In this document: positions 1 through 11,343 of the stretch, one piece after another | Layout: the number at the start of each line of letters is the position of its first letter | Position numbering within the stretch: position 1 is the first letter of the stretch | Source of the DNA: Pleurodeles waltl | Lineage: Eukaryota; Chordata; Amphibia; Caudata; Salamandridae | Assembly: GCF_031143425.1 (NCBI RefSeq) | Contig: NC_090444.1 | Span: 1,311,563,324 to 1,311,627,323 of the forward strand | Reading direction: 5' to 3' | DNA: 64,000 nucleotides | Made by a program: the position numbers and the translations under genes | The notes under the pieces: generated by a model | Database searches by the model: none | Told to the model about the DNA's origin: nothing | Seen by the model: the letters and a program-made list of their open reading frames with translations, nothing else

Positions 1-615
1 TGGGTTTAAGTGAGAAACAAATTCTGCAAGGTCTTCCATTGGAGGGTTCATAGGTTGGCTTCAAATTGTCCAATGAAATGTGTCCTTTTACTAGTGCTCA
101 TTTATGCATACATTGTCCTTGGAGCCTTGGAACACAAGTTGCAACATGGGTTGCCAATTATTTTAGTATCTGTACCTTCATTGTCCGCACCTGCAGAGAC
201 TGACCTTGTATCAAAGGGGATGAAACCGGCCTAGTACGAAACCTTGGAGATACGTGTATTAGTCATCTCTGCTGGAAAAAATACAACTTCAAGCAAGAAT
301 ATATGTTTCATTAGTTCAAGGAAAAGCCACGCAGTTAGAATCTGAGACCAGGCAACTAGGCCAAAGCCTCTACTAAATTTAAGCTAAGCAAAACAGTTTC
401 AAATAAGAAATCATGGCATACATTTGCAATTATGACGGATTACTAAATTTTTCAATTCTTCATGATTAATAAAGCTCGTTTATAATGATGGCGAACTACC
501 CAGAGGGCACAATTTCCCTCGTACATTATTTTCTTTACTAAAATCACACTACATTATACGATTTTGGTTATATGACATATGAATATATGTTGGACCCTCT
601 TTCTCTGCATCATCA
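1..615 (-). repeat. 3' LTR of ERV-1 (partial, cut by window start)
   Basis: Bases 1-615 align with 12038-12660. Homology stops sharply at TCATCA (615 and 12660), which on the minus strand gives an LTR beginning TGATGA. The rest of this LTR lies outside the window. The adjoining polypurine tract identifies it as the downstream LTR. Confidence 0.93.
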
Positions 616-626
616 ATCCCTCCTCT
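616..626 (-). other. Polypurine tract of ERV-1
   Basis: On the minus strand the 11 bases just before the 3' LTR are AGAGGAGGGAT, an almost pure purine run directly abutting the TG of the LTR. This is where the plus-strand DNA primer of a retrovirus lies, and it fixes the orientation. Confidence 0.8.
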
Positions 627-687
627 GATGACTAATTATGTCATCACATCAAATCTACCCACAAATTTTATTCCATTAAAGTTCTGT

Positions 688-2418
688 TTAGTAATTTGGC
701 ACTTCAGTCAATTCTCTTTTTCTTTTAATCCCTTTAGATTTTTCTCTATATATTTCTACCATTTTGGTCTGTTCTTTCTCTTCTCTTCTCCTTTCGCGTC
801 TTGTTTTCAATATTTTGATAGGTTTCCATATTCCCCAAAAGCCTAATAAACAAATTAATGTTATCAATATTCCCTTCACTATTTTTAGTAACAATCCATT
901 CCAAACGTTGCTGAGCCAATTTCCCACAGAAGCAAATCCCTTTCCAACTTTCTCCCAGACTCCTGGTTCTTTCAATTCCTTCAAATCTGTACTTTCATTA
1001 GTTAAATTTGTAAGCATCTTTCTAATTTTTCCACTGCTGTCTGGTATATATGTACAACAGTGACGTGTACCAAGCATTTTGCAAACGCCGCCATCCTTTG
1101 CTAAAAGAATGTCTAAGGCAAGCCGATTTTGAAGAGTCATAGCTCTTTCTGCAGCGAGTTCAGCATCCATCAGGATTATAGCTCCTGAGAATTTTGTTAG
1201 CATGTTATCCACAATAGTAGACAACTTTCGTATTTTGATTGAATTCAATATGACTCCTACTGAAGGAATCAAAGCTCCAAATATATCTCCTACCACACCA
1301 GAAGCTGTCTCCCTTTTCTGAACATGATGTGATTCAGACAGCTTTAGAAATTTCTTTAAGTCATCCAGTTGATAAATCTTTGGGAACACTATCCCCAAAT
1401 AACATCTCCCATACCATCCTTTAGGAAGACGATAATAGGCGTTAAGTCCACAAATATATTATATCCCAGGAATAACTGGGGCTTGTCCATTCAGCATGAA
1501 CGTCCACTTAGGTTGAAACAAAAACGTATGTTTGCATTCACTTGTTCCCACAAAAACTGTGTCGTAATATGATTTATGTCTATTTATACAGAATCTCCCT
1601 ACGTGTAATGTATCTAAAGCTATTTTCCCTTGTGTCTTTATTGCGGCAAAAGCATAGTTATCCACAGATGTCCTTTTGTGTAATTCCCTTTCTAATTCCT
1701 CCTTCATTTCTTTCCTCCTATCGTCAGTGCGGTCTAAGAAATGTATCTCTACCGGTGAAAGCAAGCATGTAAGATTCTCTCTATGTGCGTGTGCTATGTG
1801 AAAAGGTGACAACGGCTCAAAGAAGTCTCTCACCAATTTGATATAATAATCTCTAGCTACTTTACTCAGGTACTCGATTATGGGGACATATGCAAATGTA
1901 ACATCATAATTAGAGTGAAAATAATGAATGTACTGTTGACCATAAAATCTAGACATTATTATACTACATGTAATTCCGTACGTAAGAGTCATGCTATGAT
2001 ACGTCACCCCTTCCACTACTGAGGTAGGTATTTGTGTGCACACATAACAATCTTTTGCATCCATTGTCTCAACATACTCACTCAACAAGCGATAGAAAAC
2101 GTTAGACAAAAGTTCCTTTTTATCATGCAAATGTCTTTCGTCTTGCTCGAGTCTCTTCAGAGCTGTTAGTTCAGTAATAATAGTAGGTTTAGAAGTAGAA
2201 GCATCATTCGTCTCACTCTCGTTCCTCCCATGCATTCCAAGCACTATTGCTACAACGATTAGTATGCATGCGGTTATTAGACCTATACACATGTATTTAC
2301 AACACTTCATTTTATGCCCCTGTGTAGTGTAGCCTGTCATGATCTGTATAGAATCAGAAAGTTGAATACACCTTATCAAAGCAGATTTGCAGATATATAC
2401 AAAGCTGAACGAGTTCAA
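688..2418 (-). pseudogene. env: ERV-1 env (surface and transmembrane subunits), broken by one stop
   Basis: Retroviral envelope glycoprotein in two open segments, 1459-2418 (surface) and 688-1398 (transmembrane). Both are in one frame. A single TAA at 1459-1461 separates them, and the short stretch between 1398 and 1459 is otherwise open. The N terminus has a long hydrophobic segment after about 40 residues (signal peptide or signal anchor). The surface subunit has a CYVC (CxxC) motif, which in class I retroviruses can bond covalently to the transmembrane subunit. That subunit has a hydrophobic stretch near its N terminus, a leucine-rich LQNRLALD segment, a Cys-x7-Cys-Cys motif (one residue longer than the usual x6), a membrane-spanning segment and a basic cytoplasmic tail of about 45 residues. 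Whether the first Met at 2418 or one of the next two is used is not clear. Confidence 0.85.
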
Positions 2419-2580
2419 TGTTCACACAGTTTTCTTTTTAGCAGCTTAGTCTCTTATCGGTTAGCAGCGTTGTCTCAAAATCTGTTTCAAAGTCAATCAA
2501 GTTAGCAATGTCTTAGCCGGTTGAAAAGTCAATCAGGTTATCAATGTCTCTATTCGGTAAAGTTCATGGAGTTTTACTCG

Positions 2581-4330
2581 TCAAGTACCAAAGTGAAGTT
2601 CTGCCTCTTCGTTCTCGAGACTGAGGGATACGAATTCGTCTGACCAATCGTTCATGGCCAAGTATGCCCACTCCGGACCAGAATATCTTTTGCTCGGTAT
2701 TCTTTTTCTTTTCAATTTTGCATCTCTCTTCGACTCTCTCTCGCTGGTACTTTCTTCCTTGGTCAAGTCTTTCTCTTCACTTGGTGCTGCTATTGCGACA
2801 GACACTTCTTTTCTTTTCTCTTTCACCTTTGGCCCTTCACTTTCGTTTAACGTTTCTCTGATTCTTAATTTTACTGGCGATATGCTTTGTCTTCTTTTTG
2901 CACTGTGTCCACTTGATGGACCTGCAACCTCTTCTGAAGGAGTTTGAACAGCTTCATTCTGCCCTGCCTTGTCTTCTCCTTCTGGGAAGTCAATCAGGTT
3001 TTCCTTTTCTTTTCCTGTATCTTCTGCTTCTGGGAAAGCCCTCCTCTGACCAGGCTCTCCTGCTCCTTCACCTGTCTCGAGCTCTTTGTCACTGTTACCT
3101 GCTTCAGGCTCTCTGTCGCCTTCAGCTATTTCAGGGTCTTTGTCTCCTTCAGGACCTTCGTCACTTTCTGAGGCTCCTCCTTGGTCCTCCCCAAATGAAT
3201 CAGTTGCTTCGTCCTCAGAACATATTTCTCCTTCCTCTATTTCTACCTGTTCGCTTCTAGGTCCTCTTCGTTCTGCCTCGGCGCTTGGTACTTTGTTATC
3301 AGACACTGGTGATTTCAGTGCTTCAACTTCCTCATCGGTGGGGCACGTCACCCTCTTTGTGTGACTGGCGTGAATCTAGTTGGGAACTCCCGCACACTTC
3401 ACAGCGGTGGTAGTTGTCAGAATCACTTGAAAAGGTCCTTTCCAACGGGGTTCCAAACACGACTTCCTCACGTGCTTCTTTATCACAACCCAGTCACCTG
3501 CTTTCAGGGCGTGTCCTGGACCTTGGATCGGTGGCAAGGTGGTTGCCTCCACCTGGTGAGAGAAAGAGCGGACCACATCAGCTAGACCTTTGCAGTAGTC
3601 TAACACCATATCATCTGTAATATTCAAAAGAGCATTTGCAGGAACTGCTGGAAGTCTCATGGCTCTGCCCATGAGGATCTCGTGCGGGGACAGTCCAGTC
3701 TTTCTCATCGACATTAACACCAAGGGCAGTGATGCACATATTTTCGCCATCCTTGATTTCAATGTGCCATTCATTTGCTCCACTAGTCCTGATGCTTCAG
3801 GGCGGTAGCTACAATGCAACTTTTGCTCAATGTTCAGCCCTGCACAAAGTAATTTTATTACTTCGTTATTGAAGTGATTTCCCCTATCTGATTCTAAGGA
3901 GATCGGGAATCCGAAACGTGGTATTAGCTCTCTTAAGAGCAGTTTTGCAACTGTGAGACTGTCATTTCTGCGTGTAGGGTATGCTTCAATCCAGTTACTA
4001 AAAATGAATGCAACCAGCAACACATACTTCAAGCCTCCATGCACAGGCATCTCAATAAAGTCCATTTGCATCCTGCTGAAAGGACCCCCTGCTCTTTCAA
4101 TGTGGCTCAAATTTACTACGGTCCCCTTCCCTGCGTTCATCTGTTGGCAAATGACGCAACGATGGCAAACTGCTTCAGCAACTTGACGGAATTTGGGGTA
4201 AACCAATCAGTTTTAAATAGTCTAATCATGGCATCCCTCCCAAGATGGGCTTGTCCATGGTAGAATCTGGCTAACTGTGTCAAAAGACTGTTTGGCAGAA
4301 CAAATTTCCCTTCACTTGAAACCCATAATT
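2581..4330 (-). pseudogene. pol: ERV-1 integrase with long acidic C-terminal extension (3' part of pol)
   Basis: Integrase joins viral DNA to the host genome. The visible order is an HxxxH half of the N-terminal zinc domain near 4250-4290, its CxxC half (CHRC) at the start of the 3376-4206 reading frame, and the DDE core. The core shows D in QMDFIEM, D in ESDRGNHF and E in GLVEQMNG, all present. An SH3-like C-terminal domain follows. RNase H and integrase lie in different frames, so an indel sits between about 4206 and 4340. A TAG at 3376-3378 takes the place of the tryptophan that normally precedes the I-H-A-S-H motif. The frame then stays open to 2581 and encodes about 250 residues, very rich in Glu, Asp and Ser with a basic end. 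Most class I integrases stop soon after this motif, so the tail is unusual. Confidence 0.85.
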
Positions 4331-4337
4331 CGTCTAG

Positions 4338-6651
4338 TCACTTTACACACTGCAATTTGGTCCATGAGAGTTTCTCATCCTCACTGACATCATTCTGTAA
4401 GGACTTCAATTCATCCATTGTATCTACAACCTTTAGAGCAAAGATTTCGCTTGGTTCAAGTTCTGGCTCATTTATCAAGTTCCACTCATCCCTGAGCAAT
4501 ATACAGTTCAATGCGCAAAACCTTGCGACTTGATCCGCATATCCATTTCCCAGAGAAACATAGTCTTGTGACTTCGAGTGTGCACTGCATTTTACCACTG
4601 CTACTTCTCCTGGTAATTGGATGGCATGTAACAATTCCCTTATTCTTTCGCCATTTTTCACTGGTGATCCTGAAGAGGTCATGAAGCCTCTCTGTGACCA
4701 CAACTGTCCAAAGTCATGCACTATTCCAAATCCGTACTGAATGTCAGTGTAAATGGTGACTTTCATTAACGCGGAAAGTTGGCAAGCTCTAGTAAGGGCT
4801 ACCAATTCCGCTACTTGTGCAGAGTAAACTCCTTGAAGCCAAGATGCTTCCAGAACACCTGTTACTGTACATACAGAATATCCTGCTTTCAGTATTCCCA
4901 GTGCATCTCTTAAACATGAACCATCAACAAAAATGACTTGATCATTTTCTTCCAATCGGGTATCTTTGATATCAGGTCTTGGTTTGGTGCAAAATTCAGT
5001 CACCTGAAGACAGTCGTGCTCGATATCTTCAGCGTTCTCAATTTCGGCATTTTCACTGGGAAACAAGGTTGCTGGATTCAACGTAGTGCACCGTTTCAGC
5101 TGCACATTAGGTGATCCCAGAATTATTGTTTCATACCTTGTGAGCCTAGCACCAGTCATGTGCTGTGTTCGGGAACGTGTCAAAAGTATCTCGACTGAGT
5201 GAGGGACCATGACTGTTAAAGGGTGTCCCATCACTATTCCTTCACTTTGAGTTAGGCTGATACCAACTGCAGCTACGGCACACAAGCACCCTGGCTGTTC
5301 TGCTGCAACCAGATCCAAAGTAGCTGAAAAATATGCTACTGGTCTGTTTACGCCACCATGGGCTTGGGTCAAGACAGACAAGGAACATGCATCACGTTCA
5401 TGACAAAACAATGTGAAAGGCTTTGTGTAATCAGGCATACCTAAAGCTGGAGCCCTGCACATGCATTCTTTCAATTCAATAAAAGCATCCATCTCATCTC
5501 CTTTCAGCTCTATTTCATCCAGCGCATCTTTCTGCGTCAGTTTCAGTAATGGTTTTGCTAGGGTTGAGAAACTGGGGATCCATTGGCAACAGTAGCTCAC
5601 CATTCCCAAAAACTTTCTCACTTCCCTCCTCGTCTTTGGGGGACTCATTTGAAGTACACTTGTTATTCTTTCCTTCATAATTCTTCGTGACCCTTTCTCT
5701 ATTTGGTGACCCAAATATTTCACTTTCTTCTGGCAGAACTGTAATTTTGAAGGGGACGCCTTGTGTCCGTTCCTTCCCAAATGGTTCAATAGGGCAATAG
5801 TGTCAGCTGTACAGTCACTTTCTGTTTTAGATGCGATCAGCAAATCGTCACTGTATTGTACCAGTGTTGACTCGAAAGGCAACTCCAACGATTCCAAATC
5901 TTTCTTTAGAATCTGATTGAAAATTGATGGTGACTCCGAAAAACCCTTGAGGAATTCGACACCAACTGTAGACTCTGTCCAGGAATTTGAAACAAAAGAG
6001 AAATTGGCTGTCCTCATGAAGAGGCACAGAAAAGAATACTTGTGACAAGTCGATGACTGAGAAACACTCAGCATCACAGGGAACTTGAAACATTATCACA
6101 GCTGGATTTGGTACTACGGGACAACATTTGATTATTATGTCATTTATTTTCCTCAAATCCTGAACAATCCGGACCTTTCCACTCGGTTTTATTAGTCCCA
6201 TGATTGGTGAATTACATGGGCTGCTTAACACTTCTTTCAGTACTCCCTGTTTTACAAACTCATCAATGAGTTGGGCGACTTTTATGAGGGTGTCTTGCGC
6301 CATATGGTACTGTGGGGTCTGGGGAAAAGTTACATTGGGTTTTACAGTCACTTTCACTGGTTCCACTCCTTTGACCAATCCTACCTCTTTCCCTGTCATA
6401 TCCCACACTTCCTTTCCGACTGTTTCCTGTAACTCAGCAGGAATATCTGCTTCAGTGAGCATTGGATAAAGAGTAATCAGAGGATACTCTTCATCAACAG
6501 TTTCCACTTCGTCCCCTCCTACACTGTCCTCTTCTTCCCCATCACTGTTTGTCTGAATTTTAATTCCATCATTTGAACACATAATTGAACATCCCAATTT
6601 GCACAATAGGTCTCTCTCTAGCAGTGTTATCGGGCTTGAGTCACACACCAC
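4338..6651 (-). pseudogene. pol: ERV-1 reverse transcriptase and RNase H (middle part of pol)
   Basis: Reverse transcriptase copies the RNA genome and RNase H removes the template. The N-terminal half (5848-6651) shows the class I motifs IKPSGKVR, QDLRKIND and CRIPQGF. The rest (4338-6077) is in another frame and carries the active site YSDD (5844-5855), the thumb region with TRREVRKFLG, and RNase H with FVDGS, an AELVALTRA helix, YTDIQYGFG and HSKSQDYVSLGN. The frames switch at a run of five A (plus strand, 5939-5943) inside the PQGF motif, which is most simply a one-base slippage mutation. The second residue of the YxDD box is Ser, where retroviruses usually have Val, Met or Ile. The protein is therefore non-functional as it stands. 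Confidence 0.9.
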
Positions 6652-6660
6652 AAATTTATG

Positions 6661-7029
6661 TCACCCTTGATAGTTACCAATTCTGACTGGAACTGGATCT
6701 GTGATTGGGTTTGTCAGGTACCTATTTGCTACTCCCACTACTTGAACTGTTCTCCCTGAAAGTGGCAAATTTGGTACTTCAATGCTCCTGACAGTGGAAC
6801 GTGTAGCTCCTGTGTCAACCAAGAATGAAACGTGGTGACCCATAACTCTTCCCTCCAAGTACGGACCCTTTTGATCAACTTCCAAAGATGCTGCAAGCAT
6901 ACAATTTCCCTCCTCATCTGAACTTTCACTCTCCCATGCATCGTTTATTCCATTCTCACTGTGTAATGGGAATTGGTGTACAGTGTCACTTTGATTCATT
7001 CCTTGACCCGTGACCTGTTGAGGAGGCAT
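6661..7029 (-). pseudogene. pro: ERV-1 protease (5' part of pol)
   Basis: Retropepsin-type aspartic protease that matures Gag and Gag-Pol. The catalytic triad reads FLVDTGATRST, preceded by about 70 residues of linker. A conserved CDSSPITLLERDLL segment, the C-terminal part of the protease, lies past a TGA at 6661-6663 in the same frame, so the enzyme is cut short by this single stop. The frame is that of gag upstream (TAG at 7039-7041) and of reverse transcriptase downstream, which supports one continuous ancestral gag-pro-pol frame. Confidence 0.88.
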
Positions 7030-7038
7030 TGCTTGCTG

Positions 7039-7457
7039 CTAATTCATTGGTGCTAAGGGTATTTGCATTTGCTGATTAGGTACCATAGGAAACTGCTGTT
7101 GCATTGGCTGCAACTGTGCCATTTGCACACGGGGCATTTGCACCTGTTGCGATTGCATGGGTTGTAAACCATGCATCTGGTTTACATTATTTTGATAATT
7201 TGGATTTGGACCTCTCAACTTTAGTCCTCTCATATTCTGAAATGCATTGACATCATTGTTTTGCAGACCTACACCTCCCTGCACCATCATTGGGCACTCC
7301 CGTTTCCAATGCCCGACGATTCCGCACGTGTGACATGGCATCACCTTCTTCATTGCCTGTATACCATTTGGAATCATAACGGTATTCAAATCAGGACCAT
7401 TATTCACAAAACCTCCTCGGCCTCTGTCTCTCATCTGCGGCTGAAACATAGTATTTC

Positions 7458-7492
<35 letters not shown>

Positions 7493-10054
7493 GGCATCTG
7501 TTGTTGAAAACCTTGCAAACCTTGCAAAGCTGTCTGAGCTGCTCTAAGCTGCTTCAATATCACCTTTTACTTTCAATCTTTTCTGCTTTGTCTCAATCTC
7601 ATTACTGCAGTATTTTGCGTAGTTCAATACTTCATCGATCGACTTTGACTGCCAACAAATCAAATGCGTTTTAATCATCTGGCTGATTTCGGGTTCAACC
7701 CTTCCACAAACCTGAACACAAAATGAAGCATGTCCTTTGCCTCAATCGTTTCCGTACCACTGTAATTTGTAAACGCCTTTAACAACCTCTCATAGTATGC
7801 ATGTATCGACTCTTTGACCTCTTGCGCTGTTCTGTCAATCCTCTGCCAATCCACATTTTTCGACGCAACCTTTGTTTTCAAGTGCTCAATCACCTTGTGG
7901 TACAAACTCATTACCGTAGGTGATGGCGCACCTGTCTCCCTATCTCTCTCTGGCTCACTCGTCGGCCAACCTACAGCCCTTTTACAATCCTCCCACAAAT
8001 CTGCCGGAACCACGATTTCAAATAAGGTATTTAGGTCTTCCCAGAGACATTTCGCAAGTTTCACAAATCTATCTGTTTGTTGATACCACTCGATCGTTTT
8101 TTCTCTTAATTTAGGGAAATCATCTGTAAAGGATTGATTATCGCACCTGTGCCATGGTACATGTACAAGTTTTCCCCCTGCTGTCTCTCTCATTGGTAAC
8201 ATGGTTATCAGGTCTTCATTCTGTTGTGCTTTCTCATTCCGCTCTGGGGTATTTTCTTTCTTTTTGTCCTTTTTCTTAACCCACCTGCTCTCCCACTTGT
8301 CTAAACATCTCCAGACCTGTGCGCTCTGCAGTATCTCTTTAAGGTGTGTTTTTATCCCTGTGGATCTCATGTGTTCAAAGTCTTTTGTCTCAAAGTCTAA
8401 CCTGTAACTTCTGCTCAAGTGTTTAGTCTTACCTATATCGATCTCATTTCTGTCTGCAATTTCTTGTAACTTCTTATGTATGCTGCTTACTTCTCTTGTA
8501 ATCCTAGGGCACATGTATCATAGCTCTTCTTCTGTGTATGATTCTAATCTGTTCAGACCCATTGTTCCCTCTACCAGTTCATCTGCCTCCATGCCCAATC
8601 TTATTTTATTCAGGTATTCTTCTCCCTTCCCGCTGAATGTACTCTGTGGGGAGTTCAGGCTGTTGAACCATTGTGTTAGCTGTTGTGCATTCAGTCCCAT
8701 CAATGTAGCACTTACATCAACTGCCACCGAAGGTTTCTGTAATGTTTCAGTCTCTGAGGGGTAACGGTATTAATAGTGGTGGATTTGACCGTACCATTGT
8801 TGACGGAGCACAAATTGGAATTGGACTAAATCCCGACAAGGACCCAGATCCATTTGGCAGGGTCGCTATCGGAGTTGTTTCTGGAGTGGTTTCTATGCAT
8901 CTTCTCCCTGTCCCACTTTGTGTCATTACTCCTCGGTCGCATACGTTTGAGTTTGCCTGTATACTGTATATAATGGTACTGGCGGACCCACGGTGATAGG
9001 CAGAGATATTGCATCTGGATTCTGTCCGTTCCCCAAATTCTGTGGCATGTTAATCCCCACATTATGGTTCATCATTGCTGGCATACCTAACTGGCTCTCT
9101 GTTACTCGAGTATACCTCGGCATGTCTTGTGCCTGTTTTTGAGGAATCAAAAACTGTGTTGATTCGGCTTGAATCAATGTTGGTCTTTGATAATTCTGTC
9201 CTCCCTGCGCCATTGAATCAGAGGTCATTCCCATGTTATGCTCGTCACAGCAGTGCCTTTGAACCTGTGGCTGATAATTATCAGCAGGTTTCAATTTAGG
9301 CACGTCTGAGTATATTCTCTGAATCTGTGGCATTTGTGGTGAGAAAGGCATATCGGAACTGCTCTGCTTCTGAGATACTCTCAAATTCGGTGTTACATTG
9401 CCCTGTATTGGTTCTGGAGGGGCAGTACTAATGCTTGAGCCTTTTTCGCTTTCCACATATGGTGGCGGGCGATCATTCAGCAATTGTATAATGAGCTCCT
9501 CATCGTCTGACTCGTCTGACCTTTTCGAGTTTCTGTTGTTCTCTCTCTCTCTGGACTGACTCCTGTTTGTCTTATAGGTAACTTTCCTTCCTTCCGTCTC
9601 CGCTTCATCAGTAATTGCTGGAAACAATTTAATCCCCTGCAATACATCTGATCACCAAACCTTTTGTGTGCTGTCTCATCTAGCATCCGCTAGTGTCTTT
9701 TCTACTTTTCTTATTCTTGTCTCAAATTTCTTTTGTTGTTGGTTTCTAGCTATTAGCTCCCAAATTGCTAGTGCCTCAAACTGTGCTGGTCTAGGGGGTA
9801 CTTTCATGTCGTATAGCGCAAATCTTAGATTTTCCAAAACCCTTAGATTAAACGACCCATGGATAGGGAACGCTACACTTCCATGCTTCTCTGTTAATTT
9901 GCACCATTGCTTTAGCCAAGGACATGGTGCTACCCCCCTTTTCTTCAATCACGATGTAAGCTGGTGTACCCTCGGGCGGTGTTTATTCTCCTACATTTGC
10001 TTTAATATAAACATCTCCCCTCATGGCACTCTTAAATGCTTTGAAAAATTTCAT
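7039..10054 (-). pseudogene. gag: ERV-1 gag (matrix, PPPY region, capsid, nucleocapsid)
   Basis: Structural polyprotein of the virion. I place the start at the ATG on the minus strand at 10052-10054, because a basic, matrix-like N terminus follows it. Matrix continues at 9676-9948 (CPWLKQWCK...IHGSF). A Ser/Arg-rich region at 8926-9642 holds a PPPY late-budding motif. Capsid lies at 8518-8727 and 7675-8514, with a major-homology-like ESIHAYYERLLKAF segment. Nucleocapsid (7039-7563) has one zinc knuckle, CHTCGIVGHWKREC, and a run of 11 Gln. Breaks: a frameshift at a G6 run near 9944, TGA at 9676-9678, a stop at 8926-8928, TGA at 8518-8520, TGA at 7675-7677, and a shifted frame between about 7563 and 7678. 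The final stop is TAG and pro follows in the same frame. Confidence 0.87.
7459..7491 (-). repeat. (CTG)11 triplet repeat encoding polyglutamine
   Basis: Eleven uninterrupted CTG units on the plus strand (CAG on the coding strand) give 11 glutamines in the nucleocapsid part of gag. The surrounding protein is already rich in Gln and Met, so the run probably grew by replication slippage. Confidence 0.9.
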
Positions 10055-11063
10055 CTTTCCGTCTTTTATTTTTCTAAAATGTGTAATCAATAAGTGACTT
10101 TAATTCCCGGAATACTCTTCGCTTGCCTTTCCCCTTCCAATTGCGCTTCACGGACTGTGTCCAATCCGTGCGCGACCCTTCTCACCAACCGACCTATCCC
10201 AGCGCGGCTCCTAGTGATGTCACACTCACACACTGCGGCTGACAAAGTCCCGCGGCTTGTCCTCTTTCATTCGACTTCACTCACAAAACTAATTTCTGCA
10301 ATATAACGTGAGCACTAACCAAAAGAAGAAAACAAATCTGTCGGTTTACTACAGGAAGGATAATACAATCGCTTCAGAAACCTTAGGGATTTTTCACTAG
10401 CCTCTGCAGTTATTCCATCTTTCTCGGTTTCCCGCTTTCGCAAGCAAAATTTGACCTGCAAACTTTACCCTCAACTGATCAATGAACTATTCTAGTGCAC
10501 TTTAGAATTCGTCAGATCTCAAAGTCGAAATTTCCTTTCATTCCTCAACATTCATACCGAGTTATTGACCACGCCCGGTCAACCTATTAAACCGACCAGA
10601 TCACAACATCAAACAAGTGTCTCATACACTTTTCAACATACTCCGGAGTCTCTTGACCTCGCAGGGCCTGTCTCAACATCAACAACCACGTGGACAATTT
10701 TTCTGCACGAAGCGCTACACACATGTGAAGTTCGACGACTTCCCTACTCTCATACTTTGGAGTCACACTCCTCTAAAACTTCAACTAGAATTCGCAACTC
10801 CCTCTTAAAATCCTCACAAACTTCTCAATTCATCTGCGGCAATAAGCTGTGCAAGCGCAAAACCCTAATTTCTCTCATACCGTCACTAGAAACGCCGAAA
10901 ACATTCTCACACCTCCATGTCCTTCATTCGCAAGCTCCGAGATCCCGGGAAAGTCATTGGGGACTTAGGGCATCATCATCCCTCTAACTTGTTTTATCAA
11001 AGAAAATTCTAACTTGACTCCGTCTATTGTTCGGATGGGGTCCCAAAGGGCGAAACCATCAAT
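10055..11063 (-). other. ERV-1 5' leader, non-coding
   Basis: About 1 kb lies between the primer-binding site and the gag start. No coding domain is recognised on either strand. It would carry the packaging signal and the splice donor for env mRNA, but I cannot point to either. Part of it (about 10110-10240) is recognisably similar to 50890-51030 in ERV-2, which supports a shared family. Confidence 0.6.
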
Positions 11064-11074
11064 CTCTGCTACCA
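11064..11074 (-). other. Primer-binding site of ERV-1, initiator tRNA-Met type
   Basis: The minus strand reads TGGTAGCAGAG, the complement of the vertebrate initiator tRNA-Met 3' end (...CTCTGCTACCA). After a short insertion it continues GATGGTTTCG, which matches the T-arm of the same tRNA. Five bases separate it from the LTR end. The tRNA sequence is from memory. Confidence 0.75.
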
Positions 11075-11337
11075 TCTACTGATAACGCGTCCAGCCCTTA
11101 TAAATTACCTGCACCTGGACACGTTGGAGGTCGGTGAACCTTTTAGCCGAGTTGGGCTCTCCACATCCTCGAATAGTCGGGTCACTTAAATCAATAATCA
11201 ATAACTATTGTAATCGGTAATCAATACCCAATTAATAGATCAAAATAACACATTGGAAATCAATAACAGTTGGTATTTCGGCGCACCATGACCTTTCAGT
11301 CATGAATAACCACACCAGTTTATTAAAAGTTAATGAA

Positions 11338-11343
11338 TTTATT
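11338..11343 (-). promoter_or_regulatory. Candidate polyadenylation signal in the ERV-1 LTR
   Basis: AATAAA on the minus strand, about 260 bases before the end of the LTR, where a retroviral R/U5 boundary would fall. The region is AT-rich, so chance occurrence is possible. Confidence 0.45.

Noticed and set aside
2654..3364. Plus-strand open frames of 75-120 codons opposite the integrase tail
   Set aside because: Shadows of the Glu/Ser-rich minus-strand frame. Their Leu/Ser/Phe-rich translation is what its complement gives.
5930..5950. A GGGTTTTT run at the frame switch in ERV-1 reverse transcriptase, resembling a slippery heptamer
   Set aside because: It lies in the middle of the polymerase PQGF motif, where no retrovirus uses programmed frameshifting. 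A one-base slippage mutation is simpler.
7459..7491. Triplet repeat as a regulatory or disease-like expansion
   Set aside because: It lies in the reading frame of a dead retroviral gag already rich in Gln. Simple slippage explains it.
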